From Vibrio sp. 05-20-BW147 (GTDB lineage Bacteria > Pseudomonadota > Gammaproteobacteria > Enterobacterales > Vibrionaceae), in the NCBI RefSeq assembly GCF_013369385.1, contig NZ_SZTO01000006.1, positions 186,001-250,000 on the forward strand: a stretch of DNA of 64,000 nucleotides. The letters are read 5' to 3'. Both the position numbers and the translations under genes were made by a program. How positions within the stretch are numbered: the first letter of the stretch is position 1; each line of letters begins with the position of its first letter. The notes below the pieces were generated by a model. It was not told the DNA's origin and did not search any database. It saw only the letters and a list, made by a program, of their open reading frames with translations. Shown piece after piece: positions 55,608 to 64,000 of this stretch.

Positions 55608-56459
55608 TTATACCGAGAATGGGTACTGGATTGGGTCATGATGTTCATACCCCTCAACCCAGAAATCATCCAAAGTGACCCAAGTTTCCAGATCTTCCAA
55701 AGATTTGATCTCAGGATTGATGTGGAACGTTGGCGCTTGTAACGGTTCTCGCTTGAGTTGTACATCACGCATCAGCGCTAACTGATCTTCATAGATATGT
55801 GCATTAACAATCTTATGGAACGCTTGGCCTGGTTTCTTGCCCGTAATCTGCGCCATGATCGCCAAGAACACATACACCTGGACCATGTTGAAATTCAGCC
55901 CTAGCGGTACGTCACACGAACGTTGTGTGCTGTTGAGGTATAACGTATCTCCCAGCAGTGAGAAGTGATGGCTGTACATACAAGGGCGTAAACAGCCCAT
56001 ATGAAACTCACCAGGGTTGTAGAAATTGAGGATCTCACCGCGATCGTCTACTCCGCGCGTCAGGTCATCGACAATTTTACGCAATTGGTCGATATGACCA
56101 CCATCCGGCTTTGCCCAAGCTCGCCCTTGCACGCCGTAGACACGGCCCATGTCATCTTCGCCTTTGCGATATGGGTTATTCAACCAAGCGTCATTGAGAT
56201 TGGCGTTCGCATCCCAGGTTTTCGTGCCTAACTTGCGAAAATCTTCCGCATTGTCATAGCCTCGAATATAGCCAAGCAATTCTGCAACCGCCGCCTTCCA
56301 GAAACTCTTACGCGTGGTAACCAAAGGAAATTGATTGTTGGCAACATCGTAGGTTAAATCCGCGTTAATCACAGTAAGGCAGCGCTTACCGGTGCGTTCA
56401 TTTTCAACCCAGTGCCCTTCATCCACGATGCGACGGCACAATTCTAAATATTGTTTCAC
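55608..56459 (-). CDS. thyA: Thymidylate synthase ThyA (divergent form)
   Basis: Folate-dependent methylation of dUMP to dTMP. At 283 residues it is longer than E. coli ThyA (264). The catalytic Cys160, the QRSCD block (179-183), Asn191 and HIY (221-223) are present. The active-site context reads RPCMYSHHF where the common form has APCHAFFQF, so the His after the Cys is Met161. The phosphate-binding Arg pair is Arg-Gly (140-141). It lies 9 bases after lgt, at the end of the rppH-ptsP-tauE-lgt-thyA run, as in many gamma-proteobacteria. Confidence 0.93.
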   Translation of the reverse strand: MKQYLELCRRIVDEGHWVENERTGKRCLTVINADLTYDVANNQFPLVTTRKSFWKAAVAELLGYIRGYDNAEDFRKLGTKTWDANANLNDAWLNNPYRKGEDDMGRVYGVQGRAWAKPDGGHIDQLRKIVDDLTRGVDDRGEILNFYNPGEFHMGCLRPCMYSHHFSLLGDTLYLNSTQRSCDVPLGLNFNMVQVYVFLAIMAQITGKKPGQAFHKIVNAHIYEDQLALMRDVQLKREPLQAPTFHINPEIKSLEDLETWVTLDDFWVEGYEHHDPIQYPFSV

Positions 56460-56468
56460 TTCAATTCC

Positions 56469-57284
56469 TTACTTCACGGTTACTTTGTCTTGATAGTGGC
56501 CACGTTTATAAGCCCAAGCCATCAGCGCCAATCCACCAATGATCATTGGTGACGAGAGGATTTGTCCCATCGAAATAAAACCACCAAACAGACCCAGTTG
56601 CGCATCTGGCTCACGCACGTATTCAACGAGGAAACGGAATGTACCATATCCCGCTAGGAATAAACCAGATACAGATCCTAAAGGTCTAGGTTTGCGGATA
56701 AACCAGTTGAGGATAAAGAACAGCACCACCCCTTCTAATGCCATCTCATACAATTGCGAAGGGTGGCGTGGTAGTGGTCCGCCTGTTGGGAACACCATCG
56801 CCCAAGGCACATCGGTCACTCTGCCCCAAAGTTCACCGTTCATAAAGTTGCCTAAGCGCCCTACCCCTAAACCAAATGGCACTAACGGAGCAACGAAATC
56901 CGCCACTCCGAAAAAGGTTCGACCATTTTTCTTCGCGTACCAGAGCATAGCCGTAATGACACCCAGCAAGCCGCCATGGAAAGACATACCACCAGTCCAG
57001 ACTTTAAAGAGGTAGATCGGATCGGCGAGGAAGAGATCGAAGTTATAGAACAGTACGTAGCCAATGCGACCACCCAGTACAACGCCAAGAAATCCAGCGA
57101 ACAGCAAATCCGAAACTTGTTCACGCGTCCAGCCACTGCCCGGTTTGTCTGCTCGACGATTAGCAAGCCACATCGCAAACAGAAAACCAAATAGATACAT
57201 CAACCCGTACCAACGAACTGAAATCGGTCCTATCGAGAAAAAGACGGGGTCGATATTAGGAAAAGGCAGGTAACCCTGAGACAT
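56469..57284 (-). CDS. lgt: Prolipoprotein diacylglyceryl transferase Lgt
   Basis: Inner-membrane enzyme that attaches diacylglycerol to the lipobox cysteine, the step before LspA. The 271-residue protein has seven helices. Conserved blocks are [11 protein letters not shown] (about 72), the HGGLLG motif (about 103), [13 protein letters not shown] (about 142, the Lgt signature) and RHPSQLYE (about 178) with the essential Arg-His region. It acts on all the lipoproteins encoded here. It is followed by thyA 9 bases later. Confidence 0.97.
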   Translation of the reverse strand: MSQGYLPFPNIDPVFFSIGPISVRWYGLMYLFGFLFAMWLANRRADKPGSGWTREQVSDLLFAGFLGVVLGGRIGYVLFYNFDLFLADPIYLFKVWTGGMSFHGGLLGVITAMLWYAKKNGRTFFGVADFVAPLVPFGLGVGRLGNFMNGELWGRVTDVPWAMVFPTGGPLPRHPSQLYEMALEGVVLFFILNWFIRKPRPLGSVSGLFLAGYGTFRFLVEYVREPDAQLGLFGGFISMGQILSSPMIIGGLALMAWAYKRGHYQDKVTVK

Positions 57285-57322
57285 AATAAGTACTCTTAAT
57301 CATCAACTTAAAAATAACGCGG

Positions 57323-58114
57323 CTAGACTAACATGCTGAGCGCGACAAACATTAAAAACAATGCAAAGATTTTTTTCAGCTTTGCCGTTGGAAGCGTGGT
57401 GGCCCAGCGAGCACCAATGCGAGTGGTGAGCATAGAAGTGCCAGCAATAGCAAACAAAGCGGGTAAATAAACGTACCCTACACTGTAATCAGGTAATGAA
57501 GCGACGCTGTAGCCATGCAGGATGAAGCCCGTCATACCGGCAATCGCAATTACACAACCACAGACTGAGGAGGAACCCACCGCTTTGCGCATTTCAACGC
57601 CATGACGATTAAGAAACGGCACGGAAAGTGAACCACCGCCAATTCCTGCAAGACTCGATACGACACCAATGCCTGTGCCATATAGCATGGTGACCGGACT
57701 GCTAGGCATATCACGTGTTGCTGTCACGCGAATAGAGCGAAACATTTGCAAAGCGAGGAATAACACAATGATGCCAAACACGCGCGGCAGATATTGTGTC
57801 GGGATCCACTCAGCAATATTGGCACCGACAAAGCCACCAATCACCACTCCGGGCATCAACCACTTCACCACGAAGATATCCACATTTCCCAGTTTAAGGT
57901 GATTGAATGCCGAAGAACCAGAAGTGACGATAATGCTCGCCAGAGAAGTGGCTAGCGCCATATGCATACTGAGTTCTTGTGGAATACCAGCCCAAGGCAA
58001 CAAATACAGAAGCGCGGGAACAACAATTAAACCACCACCAATGCCCAGCAAACCAGCCATGACACCCACAAAGCCACCTAATACCAGTAGCACACTCAAT
58101 AGTTCAATTGTCAC
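57323..58114 (-). CDS. TauE/SafE family membrane permease
   Basis: A 263-residue membrane protein with about eight helices in two repeats. The first repeat has GLLGIGGGLIVVPALLYL (residues 21-38) and the second GIGVVSSLAGIGGGSLSVPFLNRHG (about 147-171). The GIGGG motifs are typical of TauE/SafE (DUF81) exporters of sulfite, sulfoacetate or similar anions. The substrate cannot be assigned. It lies 6 bases after ptsP and 38 before lgt, which is a common vibrio arrangement with no evident functional link. Confidence 0.92.
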   Translation of the reverse strand: MTIELLSVLLVLGGFVGVMAGLLGIGGGLIVVPALLYLLPWAGIPQELSMHMALATSLASIIVTSGSSAFNHLKLGNVDIFVVKWLMPGVVIGGFVGANIAEWIPTQYLPRVFGIIVLFLALQMFRSIRVTATRDMPSSPVTMLYGTGIGVVSSLAGIGGGSLSVPFLNRHGVEMRKAVGSSSVCGCVIAIAGMTGFILHGYSVASLPDYSVGYVYLPALFAIAGTSMLTTRIGARWATTLPTAKLKKIFALFLMFVALSMLV

Positions 58115-58120
58115 AGCAAC

Positions 58121-60367
58121 CTACTTCTTACCTGCACGGATAAATCCGGCAAAATCATGATGAATAAAAAACTCTCGCATCAACTGTTGGATCTCTTTTC
58201 CATGAGACAGAGACAACGCTTGCTGCGATAAACTTTGAAGCTCACTGAGCTGACTATGGCGGATGAGATATTTAATGCGCGCAACGTTCGAGGTGTTCAT
58301 ACTCAAACTCCGGTAGCCCAACCCGATTAAGAGCAAAGCACCAAAAGGATCTCCCGCCAACTCGCCACAAATACAAACGGGTAAATTATTGTGCCCACAC
58401 TGCTGATAGATCTGCTGCAGCGCTTGCAATACCGCCGGATGCAATGACTCATAGACATCCGAAACTCTGGCATTGTTCCGGTCAACTGCCAATAAATATT
58501 GCGTTAAGTCGTTCGTCCCCACCGAGACAAAATCCACGCGTTGAGCTATCGATGGAATCAAATAGACCATAGAAGGTACTTCAATCATCACGCCGATTTC
58601 AGGCTGCATCACGCGTTCATCCAGCAAAACCACCTCATGGTAAGCCTGCTGAATTAGGCGGATAGCATCCTCCAGCTCTCCAATCCCTGAGATCATCGGC
58701 AACAAAATACTGAGGTTATTGTGCTCTGCGCTAGCACGTAGCATAGCCCTCAACTGAATAAGGAAGATATCAGGATGGTCAAGGGTAAAGCGAATGCCAC
58801 GCCACCCCAAAAATGGGTTGTCTTCTTCTATTGGTAAATAAGGTAAAGGCTTATCTCCACCAATATCCAACGTACGCATAACCACTCTTTGATTTGGGTA
58901 GCTACTCAAGATGGCTCGATATTGCTGATACTGCTCATCTTCAGATGGAAAGCGATGTTGCAACAGAAAAGAGATCTCCGTGCGATACAGCCCAACACCA
59001 TCCACCCCAGAGTTAATGGCTATATTGCTGTCGGCGCTCAAGCCCGCATTGAGTAATACCTCGACATCGACGTTATCCAGAGTTTTCGCGGGCAGAGCAA
59101 GCTCCTTGTTCACCATCGCGAACAATTCACTCTCTTCCGTTACAAGGCTGCGGTACTCACGCAAAATCTGGCGATTAGGCTGAACATAAATCTCGCCGGA
59201 GTAGCCATCGACGATCCCTTGCTTGCCATGCACCTCTTCCAGATTCAGGTTTGCCCCCATGACCGCGGGCACCCCTAGCGCTCTGGATAAAATCGCAGCG
59301 TGGGAGTTCGCTGCGCCTTCTAACGCAACCACGGCCAATAGGTACTTTTTCGGTACAGACGCTAAAAGTGAGGCGGTGAGTTCATTGGCAACCAAAATCA
59401 CAGGGCGCTCTATTCTTGGCTGTTCTTGCTCACTGTTGTGTAAAAAAAACAGTAAACGCTGACCCAACTCACGAATGTCATGCGCTCTTTCTCTCAGGTA
59501 AACATCAGACATTCGTGCAAAACGGTTAGAGTAACTCTCCACCACTTGTCGTAATGCCCAATCAGCACGATCACCTCGCTCCACGTGTTTTTTCAGATCG
59601 CTGCGCAACATGGGATCGTTCAGCAAGTGCGTGAATAAATCGAAAATGGCCAGCGCTTCTTTATTAATTTCGCTATCGAATTTCTTTCGCATACGACGGA
59701 AGTCGGCGAGTGCTGCTTCTATAGCCACCAGCAGCCATTCATGCTCTCGCTCTTTATTGAGTGTCGAGGCAGGGCAAACTTCCGACAATATTGGTTGTGA
59801 ATTGTCGTACCAGAACTCACCAATCGCGACCCCACTTGAAGCGGCAATGCCCTGCACTGCGGCAGGTTTAGATGCCAATGACCAATGGCCAAGACTTTGT
59901 GCATGCGCAATGATGACAGCTAGCTGAGCAGATAAAGTGACCAGGAAGGATTCTTCCATCTCGCTGAAAAGTCGTGGTGTTTTCTGCTGGATAACCAGTA
60001 CGCCCAATACTTTTTTACGATGAATGATCGGCGCGCCTAAAAACGAGTGATACGTTTCTTCGCCTAACTGAGGAAAATATTTGAACGCGGGATGCTTCGA
60101 GGCTTCGGCTAAGTTAAGAGGCTCGGCACTGCGCTTTACCAGCCCAACCAAGCCTTCCTCAAACTGGATGTGAATGCTATCGCCATGAAAGGTCAACCCT
60201 TGTGTTGCCATCAACTCAAGCCTTTGCATTTCTTCATTGGCTAAATAGACGGTGCAACACTCGGTATTTAATGCTGTGCAGGTTTCTCGTACCAGGGTGT
60301 TCAATGCTTGGTGCACATCCTCGACACGAGAAACTTTTTCAACTATCTCCCTGAGTTGACTCAGCAT
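58121..60367 (-). CDS. ptsP: Phosphoenolpyruvate-protein phosphotransferase PtsP (EI-Ntr)
   Basis: First enzyme of the nitrogen-related phosphotransferase system, passing phosphate from PEP to NPr and then EIIA-Ntr. The 748 residues comprise a GAF domain (about 1-160), an EI N-terminal region, the phospho-His in EGAANSHAAILSRALGVPA (about 345-365), and a PEP-binding barrel with CICGELAGDP near 675. The GAF domain senses glutamine or alpha-ketoglutarate in enterobacteria. It starts 2 bases after rppH, the same pair as in E. coli. Confidence 0.97.
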   Translation of the reverse strand: MLSQLREIVEKVSRVEDVHQALNTLVRETCTALNTECCTVYLANEEMQRLELMATQGLTFHGDSIHIQFEEGLVGLVKRSAEPLNLAEASKHPAFKYFPQLGEETYHSFLGAPIIHRKKVLGVLVIQQKTPRLFSEMEESFLVTLSAQLAVIIAHAQSLGHWSLASKPAAVQGIAASSGVAIGEFWYDNSQPILSEVCPASTLNKEREHEWLLVAIEAALADFRRMRKKFDSEINKEALAIFDLFTHLLNDPMLRSDLKKHVERGDRADWALRQVVESYSNRFARMSDVYLRERAHDIRELGQRLLFFLHNSEQEQPRIERPVILVANELTASLLASVPKKYLLAVVALEGAANSHAAILSRALGVPAVMGANLNLEEVHGKQGIVDGYSGEIYVQPNRQILREYRSLVTEESELFAMVNKELALPAKTLDNVDVEVLLNAGLSADSNIAINSGVDGVGLYRTEISFLLQHRFPSEDEQYQQYRAILSSYPNQRVVMRTLDIGGDKPLPYLPIEEDNPFLGWRGIRFTLDHPDIFLIQLRAMLRASAEHNNLSILLPMISGIGELEDAIRLIQQAYHEVVLLDERVMQPEIGVMIEVPSMVYLIPSIAQRVDFVSVGTNDLTQYLLAVDRNNARVSDVYESLHPAVLQALQQIYQQCGHNNLPVCICGELAGDPFGALLLIGLGYRSLSMNTSNVARIKYLIRHSQLSELQSLSQQALSLSHGKEIQQLMREFFIHHDFAGFIRAGKK

Positions 60368-60369
60368 AG

Positions 60370-60888
60370 CTATCCTCTTCGTTTAGTCTTTTTACCTTTT
60401 AATTTACGTTCGCGAAAAGGCATGGCTAACGATGCAAATTCCTTCATCGCACGACGATATACGTCTCGCTTAAATGAAACCACTTGGCGAACAGGGTACC
60501 AATAACTCACCCAACGCCAACCATCAAATTCAGGAGAGCTTCCTTTTTGCATATTGATCTTGGATTCATCACACTCAAGACGCAAAAGAAACCATTTCTG
60601 CTTTTGGCCGATACAAACAGGCTTAGAGTCCCAACGAACCAGTCTCTTTGGTAGCTTATATCTTAACCAATGACGACTGCTCGCTATAATCTTAACGTCT
60701 TTATGCGTTAAACCGACTTCTTCATACAACTCTCGAAACATTGCTTGCTCCGGAGTTTCCCCATCATCAATTCCCCCTTGAGGAAATTGCCATGAGTGTT
60801 GCCCGTATCGCTTAGCCCAGAAGACCTGACCATGGTTATTACAAATCACTATACCAACATTTAGCCGGTAACCATCGCCATCTATCAC
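60370..60888 (-). CDS. rppH: RNA pyrophosphohydrolase RppH (NudH)
   Basis: Nudix hydrolase that removes pyrophosphate from the 5' end of mRNA and so starts RNase E-dependent decay. The 172-residue protein has the Nudix box [22 protein letters not shown] (about residues 38-59), with the RExxEE core intact. A basic C-terminal tail ends KGKKTKRRG. It is the first gene of the run into ptsP, tauE, lgt and thyA. The 618-base gap upstream, with DnaA-like and Dam sites, separates it from mutH. Confidence 0.97.
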   Translation of the reverse strand: MIDGDGYRLNVGIVICNNHGQVFWAKRYGQHSWQFPQGGIDDGETPEQAMFRELYEEVGLTHKDVKIIASSRHWLRYKLPKRLVRWDSKPVCIGQKQKWFLLRLECDESKINMQKGSSPEFDGWRWVSYWYPVRQVVSFKRDVYRRAMKEFASLAMPFRERKLKGKKTKRRG

Positions 60889-61506
60889 TGGCTAACCTCT
60901 AAAATAAGTTTTTTATTGCAGTGATTTTTCCACATATCCCCAGCAGTAGCAAACTTACTGATGTGATATAGCTAAGATTTATCGTGTTTCAGCATCAATT
61001 GAATAACTTTACAGCACAAAAACAGTTATCAACACAAGTTTGAGACATGGACCACATTTATTCACCTTTTCTGTGAATAACTTTGTGAAAAATATTGGCT
61101 TTTCATCAATGACAGAAGTGTTAGTTGTCTTCAATACATTACTAAGATTCAAGAAAACAAAATAAAAACATTATTTATCATAGGCATAGTGTTAATTTTC
61201 ATTTTTTAAAACGATCATTATACTGATGATCTTTTAAGCACAAACAGATCGGTCAAAGATCATACAATGGTTATTTTATCCACACCAAAAATCAAATGAT
61301 TCAAACAGACCACCAAAAATCAAGCGATAATTCACTTACCATATACTGTTTATTGATCCATGACTTCGAAATTTTGCCCAAAAACCTCTTTCACCTGTGG
61401 ATAACTCACGAACAGATCAAAGAACCACCAACAAAGATCCTCAAACATATCCTTACTGCGACAATATTTGTTACCATACCACTCTTCAAACACAGTGGTC
61501 GGTCTT
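60889..61506. other. Long AT-rich intergenic region with DnaA boxes and Dam sites
   Basis: 618 bases without a credible gene between divergent rppH and mutH. Perfect DnaA boxes TTATCCACA lie at 61276-61284 (plus) and 61396-61404 (minus). TTATTCACA is at 61072-61080 (minus). One-mismatch copies lie at 60926-60934, 61026-61034 and 61058-61066. Seven GATC sites lie between 61213 and 61439, far above the chance rate of about one in 256. The role is unknown; promoters of both genes must also lie here. Confidence 0.6.
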
Positions 61507-62190
61507 ATGAAACCCATCCCTAAAACGGAACATGAATTACTCCAGCGCGCCCAACAGATATCCGGTTGCAGTTTTGCCGAATTAGCGGAAGAAGCTAGGA
61601 TGGAAGTGCCCTTTGATCTCAAACGCGACAAAGGTTGGGTGGGACAACTGCTTGAGTGGCACTTGGGCGCCGCTGCTGGCAGTAAGCCACAGCAGGATTT
61701 TTCCGAACTGGGCATTGAGCTAAAAAGTATTCCTGTCAGTTATGCCGGAAAACCGCTAGAAACCACCTTTGTCTGCGTAGCACCACTAACGGGAGTGCAT
61801 GGATTAACGTGGGAAACCAGTCATGTGCGCAATAAACTCTCTCGTGTGTTGTGGATCCCAGTTGAAGGAGAACGAGAAATCCCATTAGCTGAGCGTCATG
61901 TCGGCACACCGTTGATTTGGTCCCCTTCTGCCGAAGAAGAACAAGTGTTGAAAAACGATTGGGAAGAGTTAATGGAAATGATCGTTTTTGGTCGCTTTGA
62001 TCAAATTTCCGCTCGCCATGGTGACGCTTTACACCTGCGACCGAAAGCAGCAAACAGTAAAGCGTTGACCGAAGCCTATAACGCCAATGGTAAACCCATC
62101 AAAACCTTACCTCGCGGCTTTTACTTACGAACTCAGTTCACCGATCGCATTTTGCAGCGAGCATTCGATTCATTAATTAGTGAGGTTTAA
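61507..62190 (+). CDS. mutH: DNA mismatch repair endonuclease MutH
   Basis: Cuts the unmethylated strand at hemimethylated GATC when activated by MutL. The 227-residue protein has the catalytic triad Asp64, Glu71 and Lys73 in [11 protein letters not shown], and the substrate-binding KDKGW-like segment [14 protein letters not shown]-terminal [13 protein letters not shown] and [12 protein letters not shown] match the E. coli enzyme. The ATG at 61507 gives the natural N-terminus; the open frame from 61468 adds 13 unsupported residues. The ribosome site is weak. Its end overlaps the convergent next gene by 14 bases. Confidence 0.96.
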   Translation: MKPIPKTEHELLQRAQQISGCSFAELAEEARMEVPFDLKRDKGWVGQLLEWHLGAAAGSKPQQDFSELGIELKSIPVSYAGKPLETTFVCVAPLTGVHGLTWETSHVRNKLSRVLWIPVEGEREIPLAERHVGTPLIWSPSAEEEQVLKNDWEELMEMIVFGRFDQISARHGDALHLRPKAANSKALTEAYNANGKPIKTLPRGFYLRTQFTDRILQRAFDSLISEV

Positions 62191-62488
62191 GCTGCAGTTC
62201 TATATCGTAATAAGAAGCCAATCGATCACTGCCAACCTCTTCATAAACGTTATGTAGTCTAAGATAGGCTTTTTCCACTCCAAGTTTCATTAACTCTTCT
62301 TTTACCAAATCTAAAGAGTGAAAATGCATTATCTCCTCCCCCTGCTTAATCGGTTCAAGATGATGTTTGTACTCAATAGCGAGTAAATATTCATTCGCAT
62401 CCGAACAGCCAATCACGAACATTTTTGGGGGAACATAACTCTGCTTATGCTGACCATGTAGCCAAAGATCAAGTTGATGTTTTTGCAT
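62177..62488 (-). CDS. DUF6482-like hypothetical protein
   Basis: A 103-residue protein found in vibrios, resembling the DUF6482 family. It has no signal peptide and no membrane helix. Visible features are [23 protein letters not shown] near the centre, then [28 protein letters not shown], consistent with a small alpha-beta fold. No function is known. It converges on mutH, and the last 14 bases of the two frames overlap on opposite strands. It appears to be a single-gene unit. Confidence 0.8.
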   Translation of the reverse strand: MQKHQLDLWLHGQHKQSYVPPKMFVIGCSDANEYLLAIEYKHHLEPIKQGEEIMHFHSLDLVKEELMKLGVEKAYLRLHNVYEEVGSDRLASYYDIELQLKPH

Positions 62489-62685
62489 ATACTACCCTCA
62501 ACTTCGCTAACGATTTATCCAGATAAAGTGTAAGTGTAGTCCATTCAAGCGTCCCCATTAAAACCGAACTGCGCATTTATTCATCAAATTATCACTAATG
62601 ATATTGTTCAATATCTTCTTCAACTTACTCTTCACTCGACATAAGATGATTTAACAGCACAATATTAGATAACCAAGGAAGTGCC

Positions 62686-63720
62686 ATGCTCTATACCAAG
62701 TTGCCTCATTCGACACTTGAGATCAGTAAGATATGTTTAGGCACCATGACGTATGGTGAACAAAATAGCCAGCAACAAGCCGTTGAACAACTTAACTACG
62801 CAATCGCGCAAGGTGTCAATTTTATTGATACGGCTGAAATGTACCCTGTTCCTCCCAAAGCCAACACACAAGGTCTCACCGAGCAGTTTATTGGTAATTG
62901 GCTAACGAAAAGTGGCAAACGAGAGAAAGTCGTGCTCGCGACCAAAATTGCCGGGCCACGCAATGTTCCCTATATTCGCGACAACATGAGCTTAAATCGA
63001 CGCCATATTCACACAGCGATCGATGACAGCCTGACACGCTTGCAAACCGATTATGTCGATCTCTATCAGTTGCATTGGCCTCAGCGTCAAACCAACTGCT
63101 TTGGTCAACTCAACTACCCTTATCCCGATACGCAAGAAGATGTGACGCTCATTGAAACGCTAGAAGCACTGAATGAACTCGTTAAAGCGGGAAAGGTACG
63201 TTATATAGGCGTGTCTAATGAAACCCCTTGGGGCGTAATGACCTTGCTGCGTTTAGCTGAAAAGCACGACTTGCCAAGAATTGTTTCGATTCAAAATCCC
63301 TACAATTTACTCAATCGCAGCTTTGAAGTTGGCTTGTCCGAAATTAGCCACTACGAAGGCGTTCAACTGCTTGCTTATTCTCCGATGGCATTCGGTACAC
63401 TGAGCGGTAAGTATCTCGATGCCGCTCGCCCACAAGGCGCTCGCTGCACTCTCTTTGAGCGTTTTCAGCGCTACTTTACCCCACAAGGGATAGAAGCAAC
63501 CAAAGCGTATGTTTCACTCGCCAGAGATTACGGCTTGGATCCCGCGCAAATGGCACTGGCTTTTGTTAATCAACGTCCATTTGTCGCCAGTAATATCATT
63601 GGTGCAACGACTCTCGATCAGCTTAAAGCCAATATCGAGAGTCTCAATGTCAAGTTAGAAGATGAGGTGTTAAATAAAATACAGCAGATTGGAACCACCT
63701 ACTCCAATCCATGCCCATAG
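62686..63720 (+). CDS. tas: Aldo/keto reductase, Tas family
   Basis: A 344-residue TIM-barrel NADPH-dependent oxidoreductase. Motifs are ICLGTMTYGEQNS (about residue 16), INFIDTAEMYP-like NFIDTAEMYPVPP (about 45) with the catalytic Asp and Tyr, LYQLHWP near 126 and YIGVSNETPWG near 174. E. coli Tas was found as a suppressor of tyrosine auxotrophy in starving cells, but its natural substrate is unclear. The length matches. A strong terminator hairpin follows 6 bases after the stop. Confidence 0.93.
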   Translation: MLYTKLPHSTLEISKICLGTMTYGEQNSQQQAVEQLNYAIAQGVNFIDTAEMYPVPPKANTQGLTEQFIGNWLTKSGKREKVVLATKIAGPRNVPYIRDNMSLNRRHIHTAIDDSLTRLQTDYVDLYQLHWPQRQTNCFGQLNYPYPDTQEDVTLIETLEALNELVKAGKVRYIGVSNETPWGVMTLLRLAEKHDLPRIVSIQNPYNLLNRSFEVGLSEISHYEGVQLLAYSPMAFGTLSGKYLDAARPQGARCTLFERFQRYFTPQGIEATKAYVSLARDYGLDPAQMALAFVNQRPFVASNIIGATTLDQLKANIESLNVKLEDEVLNKIQQIGTTYSNPCP

Positions 63721-63726
63721 CATTGC

Positions 63727-63757
63727 GGGCTGTAACCACAAAGGTTACAGCCCTTTC
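63727..63757. terminator. Terminator after tas
   Basis: An eleven-pair stem, GGGCTGTAACC (63727-63737) with GGTTACAGCCC (63743-63753), a 5-base loop and a TTT tail. It lies between convergent genes. Confidence 0.85.
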
Positions 63758-63759
63758 GA

Positions 63760-63999
63760 TTACGTCGGTATTCGCGCACTAAGCACACGACGAATATGGC
63801 GGATTCGACGCGCAACTTTGACTTCATCCGGAGTGGTGTTTGGATTCGCTCGACCACCTTCATCTAAACCAATGTCTCTTAGCAAGAAGGCGTTGTTCCA
63901 AGGAATCTCATAACTACTACGACGGACACGTTTCGCCCATTCACGTTCTTCACGTTTTAAATCGGCTTGAACCAAAATAGTGGCTAATTTCAAATAAAT
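63760..63999 (-). CDS. DUF1127-like small basic protein, N-terminus beyond window
   Basis: An open frame of at least 77 residues, rich in Arg and Lys. It contains NNAFLLRDIGLDEGG, which fits the LLRDIGL core of DUF1127 proteins, then RRIRHIRRVLSARIPT. DUF1127 proteins are small and often stress-linked or RNA-associated. A TTG at 63993 could be a start, but the frame stays open to the right edge. The residues before the TTG look like coding sequence, so the true start probably lies outside. The gene is convergent with tas. Confidence 0.7.
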   Translation of the reverse strand: MYLKLATILVQADLKREEREWAKRVRRSSYEIPWNNAFLLRDIGLDEGGRANPNTTPDEVKVARRIRHIRRVLSARIPT

Positions 64000-64000
64000 A

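Noticed and set aside
60889..61506. A chromosomal or plasmid replication origin in the DnaA-box-rich gap.
   Set aside because: No replication initiator gene, iterons or gidA/dnaA neighbourhood is present, and all flanking genes are ordinary chromosomal genes. The site cluster is reported as a lead, not as an origin.
6600..62676. The 17-base string CAATATTAGATAACCAA occurs at 6600-6616 and again at 62660-62676.
   Set aside because: In 64 kb of fairly AT-rich DNA one such exact match is plausible by chance. The flanks share nothing, and no repeat family is evident.
1..64000. CRISPR arrays, tRNA or rRNA genes, insertion sequences, integron repeats and prophage genes.
   Set aside because: I looked for spaced direct repeats, tRNA-like cloverleaf ends, transposase or integrase motifs and found none that could be supported.

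Overview
The window looks like core chromosome of a Vibrio, most probably chromosome 1 of Vibrio vulnificus or a very close relative. The evidence is an OxyR-type regulator whose sensing cysteines fall at 206 and 215 with Glu204, as in V. vulnificus OxyR2, divergent from a 2-Cys peroxiredoxin; a 98-residue HlyU with Cys30 and Cys96; an NptA phosphate cotransporter; and a gene order (mutH, rppH, ptsP, lgt, thyA, nptA, nhaR, hlyU, rpsT, murJ, ribF, ileS, lspA, fkpB, ispH) typical of vibrios. I saw no tRNA, rRNA, CRISPR array, transposase, integron or prophage gene. The only mobile-type sequence is one ERIC-like repeat.

Layout. 1-4.0 kb: malate synthase aceB, cut by the left edge, with a HexR-like site and a cluster of palindromes upstream; then the oxyR2/prx2 pair. 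4.0-6.6 kb: cutC, a PPK2-family kinase and a LysR regulator. 6.8-8.8 kb: a small accessory patch with a repeat-bearing lipoprotein and two orphan barrel-like outer-membrane proteins. 8.8-18 kb: phosphate and polyphosphate block, pstCAB-phoU under a Pho box, divergent from ppk-ppx. 18-24 kb: clpB (heat-shock promoter), pgeF, rluD, bamD, raiA. 24-38 kb: aromatic amino acid block, with pheL-pheA (attenuator), yjjX, trpR, slt, ettA, a PilZ protein, an M23 peptidase, and aroF-tyrA behind TyrR boxes; then nagZ and anmK for cell-wall recycling and a CPA1 antiporter.

38.7-43 kb: a CstA-type pyruvate carrier followed by a LytS/LytTR two-component pair. Four direct repeats exactly 20 bp apart lie upstream of cstA. 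43-51 kb: ispH, fkpB, lspA, ileS, ribF, murJ on one strand, with the ERIC-like element between lspA and fkpB. 51-55.6 kb: rpsT, hlyU, nhaR, nptA and a DUF1704 (QEGLA) protein. 55.6-60.9 kb: rppH-ptsP-tauE-lgt-thyA on the minus strand, with an unusual ThyA. 60.9-61.5 kb: an AT-rich gap with DnaA-box-like sites and a cluster of Dam sites in front of mutH. The window ends with a DUF6482-like gene, an aldo/keto reductase and a DUF1127-like gene that reaches the right edge.

Most genes are ordinary housekeeping genes. I do not see a clearly new multi-gene system. The best leads are regulatory DNA (the 20-bp repeat array, the DnaA/Dam cluster, the palindromes near aceB) and a few unusual proteins (the TPDR-repeat lipoprotein patch, the DUF1704 protein and the divergent ThyA).
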